Numbered from the stretch's first letter, positions 1 to 7,761 are shown. The stretch is 24,787 nucleotides of DNA from Microcystis sp. T1-4 (GCF_000297435.1 NZ_CAIP01000412.1:1-24787), one strand, 5' to 3'. The notes: generated by a model not told the origin, from the sequence alone. Numbers and translations are program-made.

Positions 1-591
1 ATTGATCTAACTTCCGGTAGAAAAGGAGCTAAGTCTGGAAAAGGTTTCTCGCCGGTTATGGTTGGACAAAAATGGGCTATTGAGCAACTGTCTCAATTGG
101 CAACAGTCCATACTCGCTTTGGTTGGCAAACCTCTAATCTCAGAAAACATTTGCGACTAGAAAAGTCTAAAAATAAAGCAGAACAATCACCAGAAAGTCA
201 TGCTAACGATGGAATTGCTCTTGCCTGTTTTCAATTTTTAGATTATTTGCCATTCCATACTTCTAATGGACATGGATATGATTGGAAGGGTTATGTTAAA
301 GTAACAAACGCTCCTTTCGCTGTCATCAAACGTCCTCCTATTAGTCGTCGTCAACTTCACCTGATGGTTTTTTCTAAGGGTGGTAAACGACGTAAATATG
401 GTGGCTCTATTACAAGACATGGGTTCCGTAAAGGAGATTTAGTTTCTTCTCCCAAAGGAATTGGTTATGTCAGTGGAGATACCGAAAAACAGCTATCTGT
501 AAGCGATACCAATGGTCAACGATTGGGACAGATAGCTGTTAGCAAGATTCAGTTAATTCGTCGTTCTAACGGTTTAATTGTTTCTCACTAA
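1..591 (+). CDS. IscB/IsrB-type RuvC nuclease, C-terminal part (5' end outside window)
   Basis: The reading frame is open from the first base, so this is the 3' end of a longer gene, not a 177-residue protein starting at the ATG at 58. The stretch SHANDGIALA (His codon 199-201, Asp codon 208-210) fits the RuvC-III motif of the IscB/IsrB nucleases of IS200/IS605-type elements. After it comes a basic segment and a C-terminal part starting RKGDLV, which resembles the small beta domain that ends these proteins. The family is RNA-guided, cutting or nicking DNA with a guide RNA encoded upstream of the ORF. That RNA and any HNH insert would lie outside the window, so IscB and IsrB cannot be told apart. 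The family call rests on motif memory and is fairly secure; activity is unknown. Confidence 0.72.
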   Translation: MDLTSGRKGAKSGKGFSPVMVGQKWAIEQLSQLATVHTRFGWQTSNLRKHLRLEKSKNKAEQSPESHANDGIALACFQFLDYLPFHTSNGHGYDWKGYVKVTNAPFAVIKRPPISRRQLHLMVFSKGGKRRKYGGSITRHGFRKGDLVSSPKGIGYVSGDTEKQLSVSDTNGQRLGQIAVSKIQLIRRSNGLIVSH

Positions 592-602
592 CTTGTATAA
601 AG

Positions 603-648
603 CCGCCCTCCGCTATCGCTAAAGGGCGGGGTTTCAGACCCATTTTTT
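603..648 (+). terminator. GC-rich double hairpin plus T6; probable right end of the IscB/IsrB element
   Basis: A perfect 7-bp stem (603-609 with 623-629, 13-nt loop) overlaps a second hairpin (GGGT 629-632 with ACCC 638-641), followed by TTTTTT at 643-648. Subterminal hairpins are typical of IS200/IS605 right ends, and the layout also looks like an intrinsic terminator. It sits immediately before the cphA start codon. The exact element boundary cannot be fixed from one copy. Confidence 0.6.
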
Positions 649-650
649 CG

Positions 651-3284
651 ATGAAAATTCTCAGAACCCAAACCCTGCGCGGTCCCAACTACTGGAGTAT
701 TCGTCGCGACAAGCTCATTGTTATGCGTCTAGATCTCGAAGATCTCGCAGAAAAGCCATCGAATGAAATTCCTGGCTTTTACGAGGGATTAATCGACGTT
801 CTCCCCAGTTTAGTCGAACATTACTGCTCCCCCGGTTATCGCGGCGGTTTCTTTGAACGAGTCCGCACCGGGACCTATATGGGCCACATTATCGAACACA
901 TCGCCCTAGAATTGCAGGAATTGGCAGGAACTCCCGTCGGTTTTGGTCGCACTAGAAGCACCTCCACCCCAGGAGTCTATAACGTCGTCTTTGAGTACGT
1001 TGACGAGCAAGCGGGACGTTATGCGGGTCGGGCTGCCGTGCGTTTGTGTCAATCGATTGTCGACACGGGAACCTATTCTAAGGAAGAATTGGCCCAAGAT
1101 TTAGCCGATTTACGCGATTTATGCAATAATGCCTCCCTCGGTCCGAGTACCGAAACCATCGTTAAAGAAGCACAGGCTAGAAATATCCCTTGGTTACTCC
1201 TGAGCGCTCGTTCCATGGTGCAATTGGGCTATGGTGTTCACCAAAAGCGCATTCAAGCCACTTTAAGCAGTTTTTCGGGGATTTTAGCCGTTGAGTTGGC
1301 CTGTGACAAGGAAGGCACGAAAACTATCCTCAAGGATGCCGGCATTCCCGTCCCCCGGGGTACGGTGATTCAATACTTGGATGAGTTGCCCGAGGCAATC
1401 GAGGAAGTGGGAGGGTTTCCCATCGTGATTAAACCCCTCGATGGCAACCACGGCCGGGGCATCAGCATCGATGTTAAAAATCAACAGGAAGCAGAGGAAG
1501 CCTATGATCTGGCCAGTGCCGCCTCAAAAACCCGCAGCGTGATCGTAGAAAGATACTATAAAGGCAGTGATCACCGAATTTTAGTCATAAATGGCAAAGT
1601 CGCCGCCGTGTCCGAACGGATCCCCGCTCACGTCGTCGGTGATGGGCGCTCAACTATAGAAGAATTAATCGAGATTACTAATCGGGATCCCAACCGGGGC
1701 GAGGGTCACGCCAACGTTTTAACTAAAATAACTATTGACAAAACCGCCCTTAATGTGCTAGGGAAACAGGGCTATGAATTAACCAGCATTTTAGCCCACG
1801 GAGAGATCGCCTATCTGCGGGCCACGGCTAATTTAAGCACCGGCGGCATCGCCGTGGATCGTACCGACGAAATTCACCCCGAAAACGTCTGGATCGCCCA
1901 AAGAGTGGCAAAATTAATCGGTTTAGACATTGCCGGGATCGATGTGGTGACAGAGGATATCCGCAAACCCCTGCGAGAAGTAGATGGGGTGATCGTAGAA
2001 GTCAACGCTGCCCCCGGTTTTCGGATGCACGTCGCCCCTAGTCGCGGTTTACCCCGCAATATCGCCGCCCCGGTTATCGATATGTTATTCCCCCCTGGGA
2101 CTCCCAGCCGCGTGCCGATTCTGGCAATTACGGGAACTAACGGCAAAACCACCACTAGCCGCTTAATTTCTCATATTTGCCGACAAACGGGGAAAGTAGT
2201 CGGATTTACCACGACGGACGGCGTATATATCGATGATTATCTGGTAGAAAAGGGCGATAACACCGGTCCCTACAGTGCCAGTATGATTTTGAAGGATCCC
2301 ACAGTAGAGATTGCTGTATTAGAAACGGCCCGGGGTGGTATCCTGCGATCGGGTTTAGCCTTTAATCAGTGCGATGTGGGAGTGGTGTTAAATGTGGCCG
2401 CCGACCATTTGGGTATCGGTGATATCGACACCATCGAACAAATGGCGAAGGTAAAGAGCGTTGTGGCCGAGGTGGTTAGCGCCGAGGGTTACGCGGTTTT
2501 AAATGCCGATGACCCCTTGACCGCTAGTATGGCCGAAAAAGTCAAGGGAAGAGTGGCTTATTTTTCCATGAGTCCCGATAACCCGATTATTCACGACCAT
2601 ATCCGTCGCGGTGGCATGGCCGCCATCTATGAGAATGGCTATCTGTCGATTCTAGAGGGAGAATGGACGCTGAGAATCGAGGAAGCGGTTAATATTCCCG
2701 TGACTATGCAGGGAATGGCTCCTTTTATGATTGCTAACGCCCTGGCCGCCTGTTTAGCCACTTTTGTGCAGGGGATCGATATCGAGTTAATTCGCCAAGG
2801 GGTGCGGACTTTTAAACCTTCCGTCGCCCAGACCCCCGGCAGGATGAACCTGTTTGACTTGGGACACCATCACGCTTTAATCGATTATGCCCATAATCCA
2901 GCCGGATACGAAGCCGTCGGCGGTTTTGTCGGCAATTGGTCCGGGGAAAAAGTCGGCGTGGTCGGCGGACCTGGCGATCGACGCGATGATGATTTAATTT
3001 TATTAGGGAAATTATCGGCGCTTATGTTCGATCGGATTATTGTTAAGGAAGATAACGATACTCGCGGTCGCCGCCGGGGAGAAGTGGCCGATTTAATTCT
3101 CCGGGGAATTAGCCAAGAAAATGCCAGTTTGCGTCCAGAAGTTATTCTCGATGAAACGGAAGCTTTAGAGAAGGCTTTAAGCACGGTTTCCGAGGGTGGT
3201 TTAGTGGTAATTTTCCCGGAAAGTGTCACCCAGGCGATCGATTTGATCGAGAAACATCGACCCCTGACCGATAACCAGGGTTAG
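651..3284 (+). CDS. cphA: Cyanophycin synthetase
   Basis: CphA makes the nitrogen reserve polymer cyanophycin in the cytoplasm. Using ATP, it alternately adds aspartate to the backbone and arginine to the side-chain carboxylates. The 877-residue length is normal. The N-terminal domain (about 1-160) begins MKILRTQTLRGPNYWSIRR, as in known cyanobacterial CphA. It is followed by an ATP-grasp domain (about 160-480, with KPLDGNHGRG and VEVNAAPGFRMH) and a Mur-ligase-like domain whose P-loop TGTNGKTTT lies near residues 494-502. Later motifs include ETARGGILRSG, DYAHNPAGY and GGPGDRRDDD. The ATG is the family start, but no Shine-Dalgarno is visible in the preceding 20 bases, which are the end of a mobile element. 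The cyanophycinase gene cphB, often upstream of cphA, is not seen. Confidence 0.98.
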   Translation: MKILRTQTLRGPNYWSIRRDKLIVMRLDLEDLAEKPSNEIPGFYEGLIDVLPSLVEHYCSPGYRGGFFERVRTGTYMGHIIEHIALELQELAGTPVGFGRTRSTSTPGVYNVVFEYVDEQAGRYAGRAAVRLCQSIVDTGTYSKEELAQDLADLRDLCNNASLGPSTETIVKEAQARNIPWLLLSARSMVQLGYGVHQKRIQATLSSFSGILAVELACDKEGTKTILKDAGIPVPRGTVIQYLDELPEAIEEVGGFPIVIKPLDGNHGRGISIDVKNQQEAEEAYDLASAASKTRSVIVERYYKGSDHRILVINGKVAAVSERIPAHVVGDGRSTIEELIEITNRDPNRGEGHANVLTKITIDKTALNVLGKQGYELTSILAHGEIAYLRATANLSTGGIAVDRTDEIHPENVWIAQRVAKLIGLDIAGIDVVTEDIRKPLREVDGVIVEVNAAPGFRMHVAPSRGLPRNIAAPVIDMLFPPGTPSRVPILAITGTNGKTTTSRLISHICRQTGKVVGFTTTDGVYIDDYLVEKGDNTGPYSASMILKDPTVEIAVLETARGGILRSGLAFNQCDVGVVLNVAADHLGIGDIDTIEQMAKVKSVVAEVVSAEGYAVLNADDPLTASMAEKVKGRVAYFSMSPDNPIIHDHIRRGGMAAIYENGYLSILEGEWTLRIEEAVNIPVTMQGMAPFMIANALAACLATFVQGIDIELIRQGVRTFKPSVAQTPGRMNLFDLGHHHALIDYAHNPAGYEAVGGFVGNWSGEKVGVVGGPGDRRDDDLILLGKLSALMFDRIIVKEDNDTRGRRRGEVADLILRGISQENASLRPEVILDETEALEKALSTVSEGGLVVIFPESVTQAIDLIEKHRPLTDNQG

Positions 3285-3356
3285 AAGTTGGGATATTCTG
3301 CCTATAGAGTCATTTCTGGCCCGATGGCCTGTTCCCCTCTCTAGGCAATCGTTGAT

Positions 3357-3374
3357 CTACAATGATTATTGTAG
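3357..3374 (+). terminator. Short perfect hairpin between cphA and the DUF488 operon
   Basis: CTACAAT (3357-3363) pairs with ATTGTAG (3368-3374) over a 4-nt loop. There is no proper T-tract, so it is either a weak terminator for cphA or a structure in the leader of the next operon, whose start codon follows about 27 bases later. Confidence 0.3.
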
Positions 3375-3401
3375 GCTTTCATCGAAGGAATAATAATATT
3401 G

Positions 3402-4103
3402 ATGCAGTTATTCACCATCGGTCACTCTAATCACGAAATTGCCTCATTTATGCTTCTACTTAAGAAGCATAATATAACTGCCCTTGCTGATGTTCGTTCT
3501 CATCCTTATAGCCGATTTCTCAAGCATTTTAATCAGTCAATATTGTCAAATGCTTTAAAAAGTGAAGGCATTTACTATGTGTTTTTGGGCAAGGAATTAG
3601 GAGCCAGACCGAGCAGCGAAGAATGTTATGTCAATGGTAAGGCTTTATACGAAAAAATTGCGAAAACATCAGCTTTTAATCATGGAATTGAACGAATTTT
3701 ACAGGGAGTGAAAAAACATCGAATTGCCCTTATGTGTGCGGAGAAAGACCCGATTGAATGTCATAGAGCGATTCTGGTTTGTCAACATCTACGTCATTGC
3801 GATTTAGATATTTATCATATTCTCAAAAATGGTGACTTGGAATCTCATGACCATCTGGAAGAAAGAATGCTGTTTAAACATAGTTTGACAGATTTTTCAG
3901 CAAGTAGTCAAAAAGAAATTCAGCTTTCTTTATTTGTCGAGCCAAATAGCAATATTCTCACAAAAGCAGAATGTTTGGAGAAAGCTTATAAGCTTCAGGG
4001 TGATGCAATTGCTTATATAGAAACAAGTGGTAATTATGATGAACAGGACAATCAATCTCTTTACAATCGGCTTTACTCAAAAGACTGCACAGAAGTTCTT
4101 TGA
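3402..4103 (+). CDS. DUF488 family protein (first copy)
   Basis: This is a DUF488-domain protein of unknown biochemical role. It has the typical N-terminus LFTIGHSNH, then LADVRSHPYSRF (about 29-40), LGKELGARP (about 62-70) and the conserved CAEKDPIECHR motif with C112, C120, H121 and R122. About 80 further residues after the domain carry no motif I recognise. The ATG at 3402 is preferred to the in-frame TTG at 3399; GAAGGA at 3384-3389 lies 12 bases upstream. It opens a three-gene run in which each gene overlaps the next, so the products are probably made together. The region is visibly more AT-rich than cphA, suggesting acquisition. A nucleic-acid-related role is possible but not shown. Confidence 0.87.
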   Translation: MQLFTIGHSNHEIASFMLLLKKHNITALADVRSHPYSRFLKHFNQSILSNALKSEGIYYVFLGKELGARPSSEECYVNGKALYEKIAKTSAFNHGIERILQGVKKHRIALMCAEKDPIECHRAILVCQHLRHCDLDIYHILKNGDLESHDHLEERMLFKHSLTDFSASSQKEIQLSLFVEPNSNILTKAECLEKAYKLQGDAIAYIETSGNYDEQDNQSLYNRLYSKDCTEVL

Positions 4104-4485
4104 TGACTTACAAAAAGCTGGTGTTAAGAGAGTTATAGATACTCGTTTAAATAATGTTTCCCAATTAGCAGGATTTAGTAAAAAAGCTGACCTAGAATAT
4201 TTTTTAAAAGTCATCGGTGGCATTGACTATGTTCATGTTTTAGACTTAGCTCCAACTCAAGATATTCTTGATGAATATAAAAAGAAAAAAGTTGATTGGA
4301 CAATATACGAACAAAAATTTAGACAACTTATTAGTAGCCGGAGGATTGAAACAAAAGTTTCTCCAGATGTAATTAATAACGCTTGTTTACTCTGTAGTGA
4401 GGCAAAACCTCATAATTGTCACCGTCGTTTAGTGGCGGAATATTTAAAGGATAAATGGGGGAATGTCAATATATGTCATCTCTGA
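4039..4485 (+). CDS. DUF488 family protein (second copy)
   Basis: This is a shorter, divergent DUF488 protein of 148 residues. It has the family start NLFTIGFTQK, an IDTRLNN segment (about 33-39) and the signature CSEAKPHNCHRRLVAEYL, with C119, C127, H128 and R129. It is essentially a bare domain without the C-terminal extension of its neighbour. The ATGs at 4036 and 4039 are both possible, as is a GTG at 4027; no strong ribosome-binding site distinguishes them. The start lies about 65 bases inside the preceding gene, which implies translational coupling. The two copies differ too much for a recent duplication and may act as a heteromeric pair (inference). Confidence 0.85.
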   Translation: MNRTINLFTIGFTQKTAQKFFDDLQKAGVKRVIDTRLNNVSQLAGFSKKADLEYFLKVIGGIDYVHVLDLAPTQDILDEYKKKKVDWTIYEQKFRQLISSRRIETKVSPDVINNACLLCSEAKPHNCHRRLVAEYLKDKWGNVNICHL

Positions 4486-5231
4486 AAAAAATTGTCTGTC
4501 TTGCTAATTCATGGAAATTAAATGAACGCTGTATCGCTGGAATTGATATTGGTTCAGGAAATTGGGTTCGTCCTGTGTGTGATTCTCTTTATCCAGAAGA
4601 TGGCAGGGTTCCACGAGCAGTTAGACTAATTTCTGGTAAAGAACCAAAAGTTTTAGATATTCTCGAAATTCCCCTTGCTGATACTGGCAATGATTTTGGG
4701 TTTGAATCGGAAAATCTTTCCGTTTTACCCGGTGAGTGGAAATGTGTAGGTAGATTCAATATCAATGATTTGGGAAAGTATTGTAGAACCCCAACAAAAA
4801 TACTGCACAATTCAATTAAATATGTTAATCCTTCTTATTTGAAAAACCTTAATTTCAATCAACGTTATACTCTCCAGTTGATTCAAGTGCAGAGTTTTAG
4901 AGTATATCAAAAAGAAAATTCAAAAGGAAATTTTGAGTGGCGTGGCACAATTACAACAGCGAATGGTAACAGTTTGACAGAAGCAAAGATAACTGATCCC
5001 GTATTTGTCGAGAAATTAAATACAGGCTATCAACCTCAGCAAAACTGTTTTGTTACCGTCAGTCTTAGTCTGCCTTGGATCTCTTCGGCAAATTGGGAAG
5101 GAGAAGCTCCCTGCTGGAAATTAATAGCAGCTGTAATTGAATTACAGGAATTACGACTAGACAACTTTTTTATAAATTGTTGGCTCGAAAAAATCTCTGT
5201 TCGTGAAATTTTCAGAGCTATGAACAGTTGA
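4473..5231 (+). CDS. Dual-OB-domain-like protein of the DUF488 operon
   Basis: This 252-residue protein begins KKIVCLANSWKLNERCIAGID and continues with GNWVRPVC, RAVRLISG and a mainly beta C-terminal half. The pattern matches proteins called dual OB domain-containing in cyanobacterial annotations, which I recall as often neighbouring DUF488 genes. OB folds usually bind nucleic acid; here the ligand is unknown. The ATG at 4473 is preferred because GGGGGA lies about 10 bases upstream; an in-frame ATG at 4455 would add six residues. Its 5' end overlaps the second DUF488 gene, completing the operon. No catalytic motif is evident. Confidence 0.72.
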   Translation: MSSLKKIVCLANSWKLNERCIAGIDIGSGNWVRPVCDSLYPEDGRVPRAVRLISGKEPKVLDILEIPLADTGNDFGFESENLSVLPGEWKCVGRFNINDLGKYCRTPTKILHNSIKYVNPSYLKNLNFNQRYTLQLIQVQSFRVYQKENSKGNFEWRGTITTANGNSLTEAKITDPVFVEKLNTGYQPQQNCFVTVSLSLPWISSANWEGEAPCWKLIAAVIELQELRLDNFFINCWLEKISVREIFRAMNS

Positions 5232-5511
5232 GTTTAACAGACTGAAGTGGGCGAGGTAAATTTAGCATAAATGCTGGAGCGATCAAGCGAAAATAAGGCT
5301 CTTCTCAACTTTGTGTGATAAGTTTAACTTATATAGTAGCGATCGATCTTTGTGTCCTCTGTGTCTCTGTGGTTCCTTCCACTCCCTCGCCCGCAAGACT
5401 GTATCTTAGAATACATTTTACCCACCAAATCCAAAAGGACCCCATTTCCCTATCCTTGTCAATTCTGTATCAAAGCAGCTTGACATCCATATCTTGATAA
5501 AGTTATCAAAG
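5232..5511. other. Intergenic spacer, no gene supported
   Basis: This 280-bp stretch separates the convergent DUF488 operon and HTH gene. It contains a near-palindrome ATAAGTT-T-AACTTAT (5318-5332) and a pyrimidine/GT-rich run (about 5345-5395). A 60-codon frame at 5315-5497 has low-complexity, non-protein-like composition. No clear terminator is visible. Confidence 0.5.
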
Positions 5512-5997
5512 TTACTCTGGTTTGAGACTATCTAAAATTAATTGTATATCTAAATCAAGAGCTTGAGCAATTTGTTCGATCGTTAATCCTAATCCTATTA
5601 GTTTGGGAACAGTTTCTAGTTTTGCTTTAATAACATTGTTTTCAGTTTTATAAATATGATAATTTTCTATTTCTCGATTATTAGAAGGGTTATGACAAAA
5701 AGTAACCTGATCAATTTTTACAGAATTTACTATGTTATTGGTACTACTCGTGGTAATAAATCTTTCAATTGCTGATCGAACAGTTGATTTATTTAATTCT
5801 TCCCCTAACACTTCCGAAAGAATGCGCCAAAGTTCATAGGCTTTATCTCTGGCATGACCTTCAGAACAATTATATTTTTCTGCTATTTTTGCATATTTCT
5901 GACCATCAAAAACGTTCTTTAAAATCCCTAATTGCAATGTATCGAGATGCTTTCCCGTGTGGTCAAAAACCAGATTATCAATAAGTGAGCAAATCAA
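5512..5997 (-). CDS. Orphan HTH protein resembling the N-terminal domain of vWA-MoxR/NACHT-associated proteins; possibly 5'-truncated
   Basis: The stretch FDHTGKHLDTLQLGILKNVF followed by KYAKIAEKYNCSEGHARDKA, YELWRILSEVLGE and a closing RSAIERF matches the helix-turn-helix domain found at the N-terminus of many large cyanobacterial AAA/NACHT and WD40 proteins (vWA-MoxR-associated type). Here it stands alone, followed by a linker and a short helical tail LGLTIEQIAQALDLDIQLIL. No ATG exists in frame: the frame opens at a TTG at 6036, and a second TTG at 5997 fits the usual start of the domain. Neither has an evident ribosome-binding site. It may be a genuine small regulator or an N-terminal domain left after loss of a larger gene. 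Confidence 0.6.
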   Translation of the reverse strand: MICSLIDNLVFDHTGKHLDTLQLGILKNVFDGQKYAKIAEKYNCSEGHARDKAYELWRILSEVLGEELNKSTVRSAIERFITTSSTNNIVNSVKIDQVTFCHNPSNNREIENYHIYKTENNVIKAKLETVPKLIGLGLTIEQIAQALDLDIQLILDSLKPE

Positions 5998-6027
5998 ACT
6001 TTTGCTAATACCGAAACTATTTTGTTG

Positions 6028-6135
6028 GTACAGCAACCTGTAGACCCGGTGTATATTGCTCCATCAACAGGACCAGAGAGCAAATGTACTTATTATATAG
6101 TGCGTGGTAAAGATGGAAAAATTTATGACTGCTGA
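6028..6135 (+). pseudogene. Possible C-terminal remnant of a secreted-type protein
   Basis: A plus-strand frame from about 6028 reads QQPVDPVYIAPSTGP, then a segment with two cysteines (KCTYYIVRGKDGKIYDC), and stops with TGA at 6133-6135. It has no start codon of its own (the frame is closed at 5986) and collides with the TTG-started HTH gene. The composition is protein-like, suggesting a fragment left at a rearrangement junction. I cannot name its parent. Confidence 0.25.
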
Positions 6136-6361
6136 AAATGTACATATGGCGGGCCGTATTGTTTTAGAAGAGAGTAGTGCGACTGTTATTTAAGATTCTA
6201 GACATCTGGTCAACAGAACTTCTCGCAATACTTCACTTTTCATGTCTCTGGGGATGCAAGAGAAAACCCTATCGCCATTAGACGATTTAGGTTTAAGGGA
6301 AAAATGAAAAATAAACTATAGCAAAGAGCGGGGTGGTTAGGACAATTAATCGCTGAAACCC
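6136..6361. other. Gene-poor decayed stretch
   Basis: Only short open segments occur here (for example about 6193-6306 on the plus strand, ending in SPLDDLGLREK), with no start site or recognisable domain. Together with the fragment just before it, this looks like degraded coding DNA. Confidence 0.35.
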
Positions 6362-6571
6362 TTGACCGATAAGAGTTTGAAAATTGAAAGCGTCCTAACT
6401 AACTCGTTCTATGCCATACTATTGATCTTGAATGTCTTAAACTTATGTTTTTGCATAGCTTTAGCTACCTTGTTGGCTATTATGGGTGAGCCAATACCTG
6501 CATTTTTGATTGGATTTATTGTGTTTATCTTCCTAGGGATAGTTCTTGGAATAATCTTCCCAAGTCGGTAG
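6362..6571 (+). CDS. Small two-helix membrane protein, TTG start (doubtful)
   Basis: This 69-residue frame has two long hydrophobic stretches: about 16-41 (FYAILLILNVLNLCFCIALATLLAIM) and about 46-66 (PAFLIGFIVFIFLGIVLGIIF). They are separated by a short MGEP turn, a plausible helical hairpin. The only start that keeps both helices is the TTG at 6362, with no convincing ribosome-binding site. It may be a real small membrane protein or a remnant, since its surroundings are decayed. No family recognised. Confidence 0.4.
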   Translation: MTDKSLKIESVLTNSFYAILLILNVLNLCFCIALATLLAIMGEPIPAFLIGFIVFIFLGIVLGIIFPSR

Positions 6572-6629
6572 CCTTAATATCTTAGCCCAGACTCTTGAAA
6601 AATGGCTTAAATTCATTTTAAATAGGTTG

Positions 6630-6950
6630 TTATAAACTTACTACTGTTGCTGTTCCTTTTGTTACTGTTGCCAAAACTTCTAAAACTTTAGGGACCAAAG
6701 GCTTTAAATCAGCCAAACGATTTGATTGTGATTGTAAAATAATAATAGCTAGATTAAACTGCGGTAAATTTTGCTCAAACGGCAAATTCTTATCCACTGT
6801 AATAAAAATATCAAATTCTTGTGAAGCTAAACCTAACAGTTGACCATTCTTGATCCCAGTCCATCCCATTTGCGGAACAGTTTTGATATTATAACCTGTA
6901 AACTCCCTCATTAATCTTCGGTCAATACATTCATCTAAAAGAAGCCTCAT
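6630..6950 (-). CDS. DUF5615 PIN-like toxin
   Basis: This 106-residue protein has the PIN-like DUF5615 pattern. It opens MRLLLDECIDRRL with acidic residues D6 and E7, and has a second acidic site in DIFITVDKNLPFEQN. Family members are predicted Mg-dependent ribonucleases acting as toxins. Its ATG at 6950 lies one base after the stop of the DUF433 gene, the standard antitoxin-then-toxin order of this module. The likely role is a type II toxin-antitoxin pair; RNA cleavage is inferred from the family only. Length is normal and no lesion is seen. Confidence 0.88.
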   Translation of the reverse strand: MRLLLDECIDRRLMREFTGYNIKTVPQMGWTGIKNGQLLGLASQEFDIFITVDKNLPFEQNLPQFNLAIIILQSQSNRLADLKPLVPKVLEVLATVTKGTATVVSL

Positions 6951-6951
6951 T

Positions 6952-7170
6952 TCACGCTACCCTATCAATAAGCTCTTTTTCAAATTCTGCAAGTAAGCTA
7001 ATAACTCGTTCTCTTGTTACCGTCGGAAAACCCTCTAAAAAATCATCAATTGATTCTCCTGCTTTAAGATAATCAAAAAGTGTTTGTATCGGAACTCTAG
7101 TACCTGAAAAAACAGGAACACCACTCATAGTTTCAGGAGATACATGGATAAGAGGCGAATATTTAGCCAT
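6952..7170 (-). CDS. DUF433 antitoxin
   Basis: This 72-residue DUF433 protein contains the signature GVPVFSGTRVPIQTLFDYLKAG followed by the acidic IDDFLEGFPTVTRERVISLL. These proteins form a winged/HTH-like fold and are the usual partner of DUF5615 toxins; they probably neutralise the toxin and repress their own promoter. It is the first gene of the pair and ends one base before the toxin ATG, so translation is probably coupled. Confidence 0.88.
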   Translation of the reverse strand: MAKYSPLIHVSPETMSGVPVFSGTRVPIQTLFDYLKAGESIDDFLEGFPTVTRERVISLLAEFEKELIDRVA

Positions 7171-7276
7171 TTTGATTACCTTCTTAGCTTCTACAGAGTA
7201 GATTAACCCAGAGCAATGCGTCTTGTCTTCATATTCTAGCCTAGATTCTTGAAAAATGGGTTAAACTGATGCTAAA

Positions 7277-7492
7277 TAGGGTTTGCTGACAAAGTACGGG
7301 CGAAGCATTCGGGCAATAACCTATCGGTGAAACCGTAGATTTTTTATCCGAATGCTTCGCCCCTACAGGACGCGGGCCGATGAAGACGCAAGGTTTTGAA
7401 GCACGATTCTCTCAAAATCTTGCACCTGTTTCGCGAGAAAAGCCACAAAACCCTTACCTTGCCTACATTTCACCTTTATTCAGCAAACCCTA
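7277..7492. mobile_element. TA-flanked inverted-repeat element (MITE-like), 216 bp
   Basis: Perfect 11-bp terminal inverted repeats, GGGTTTGCTGA (7279-7289) and TCAGCAAACCC (7480-7490), are each bordered by TA (7277-7278 and 7491-7492), consistent with TA target duplication as in IS630/Tc1-type transposition. There is no ORF inside. The same terminal sequence bounds a second element at 19376-19530, supporting a non-autonomous family. Confidence 0.7.
7298..7362. repeat. Perfect 15-bp inverted repeat nested in the MITE-like element
   Basis: GGGCGAAGCATTCGG (7298-7312) is the exact complement of 7348-7362, enclosing 35 bases. It would form a strong hairpin. It is likely a separate repeat unit within the larger element. 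Confidence 0.8.
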
Positions 7493-7569
7493 AATAGGTT
7501 AGGGAAGTGACTTTCAGTTAATGATGCTAAAAATGAACAATAATCTAAAATCAAGCCGATAATGACTAA

Positions 7570-7761
7570 ATGCAACCGACGGAAGCCCAACTTAGACAAC
7601 TCTATCACCTAATTTCAATAAAGTCCGAAAACTATGCACGGGTAGGTTCTTTATGGGAGGGGATGGGGGTGATGACCTTCTCGACCCCTAACTATCAGTT
7701 AACGATTTTTAAAAGCTTCGATCGCCGCCGGCAAAGTATAGCTATCTCACCATTGAGATAA
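7570..7761 (+). CDS. Hypothetical protein, doubtful
   Basis: A 63-codon frame with ATG start (MQPTEAQLRQLYHLI) and reasonable amino-acid composition. There is no recognised domain, and a competing out-of-frame ATG lies eight bases upstream. No ribosome-binding site is evident. It may be a small cyanobacterial orphan or a remnant of a larger gene next to the mobile element. Confidence 0.28.
   Translation: MQPTEAQLRQLYHLISIKSENYARVGSLWEGMGVMTFSTPNYQLTIFKSFDRRRQSIAISPLR

Noticed and set aside
1874..2155. Minus-strand open frames inside cphA (also 906-1097, 1284-1484, 2885-3229)
   Set aside because: They are shadows of a strongly conserved plus-strand gene, with no domains and implausible composition.
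5315..5497. 60-codon plus-strand ORF after the DUF488 operon
   Set aside because: Low-complexity Ser/Pro/Leu composition, no ribosome-binding site, and overlaps repeat-like GT/CT-rich DNA.
5769..5984. Plus-strand ORF opposite the HTH gene
   Set aside because: The minus-strand frame has a recognisable domain; the plus frame has none.
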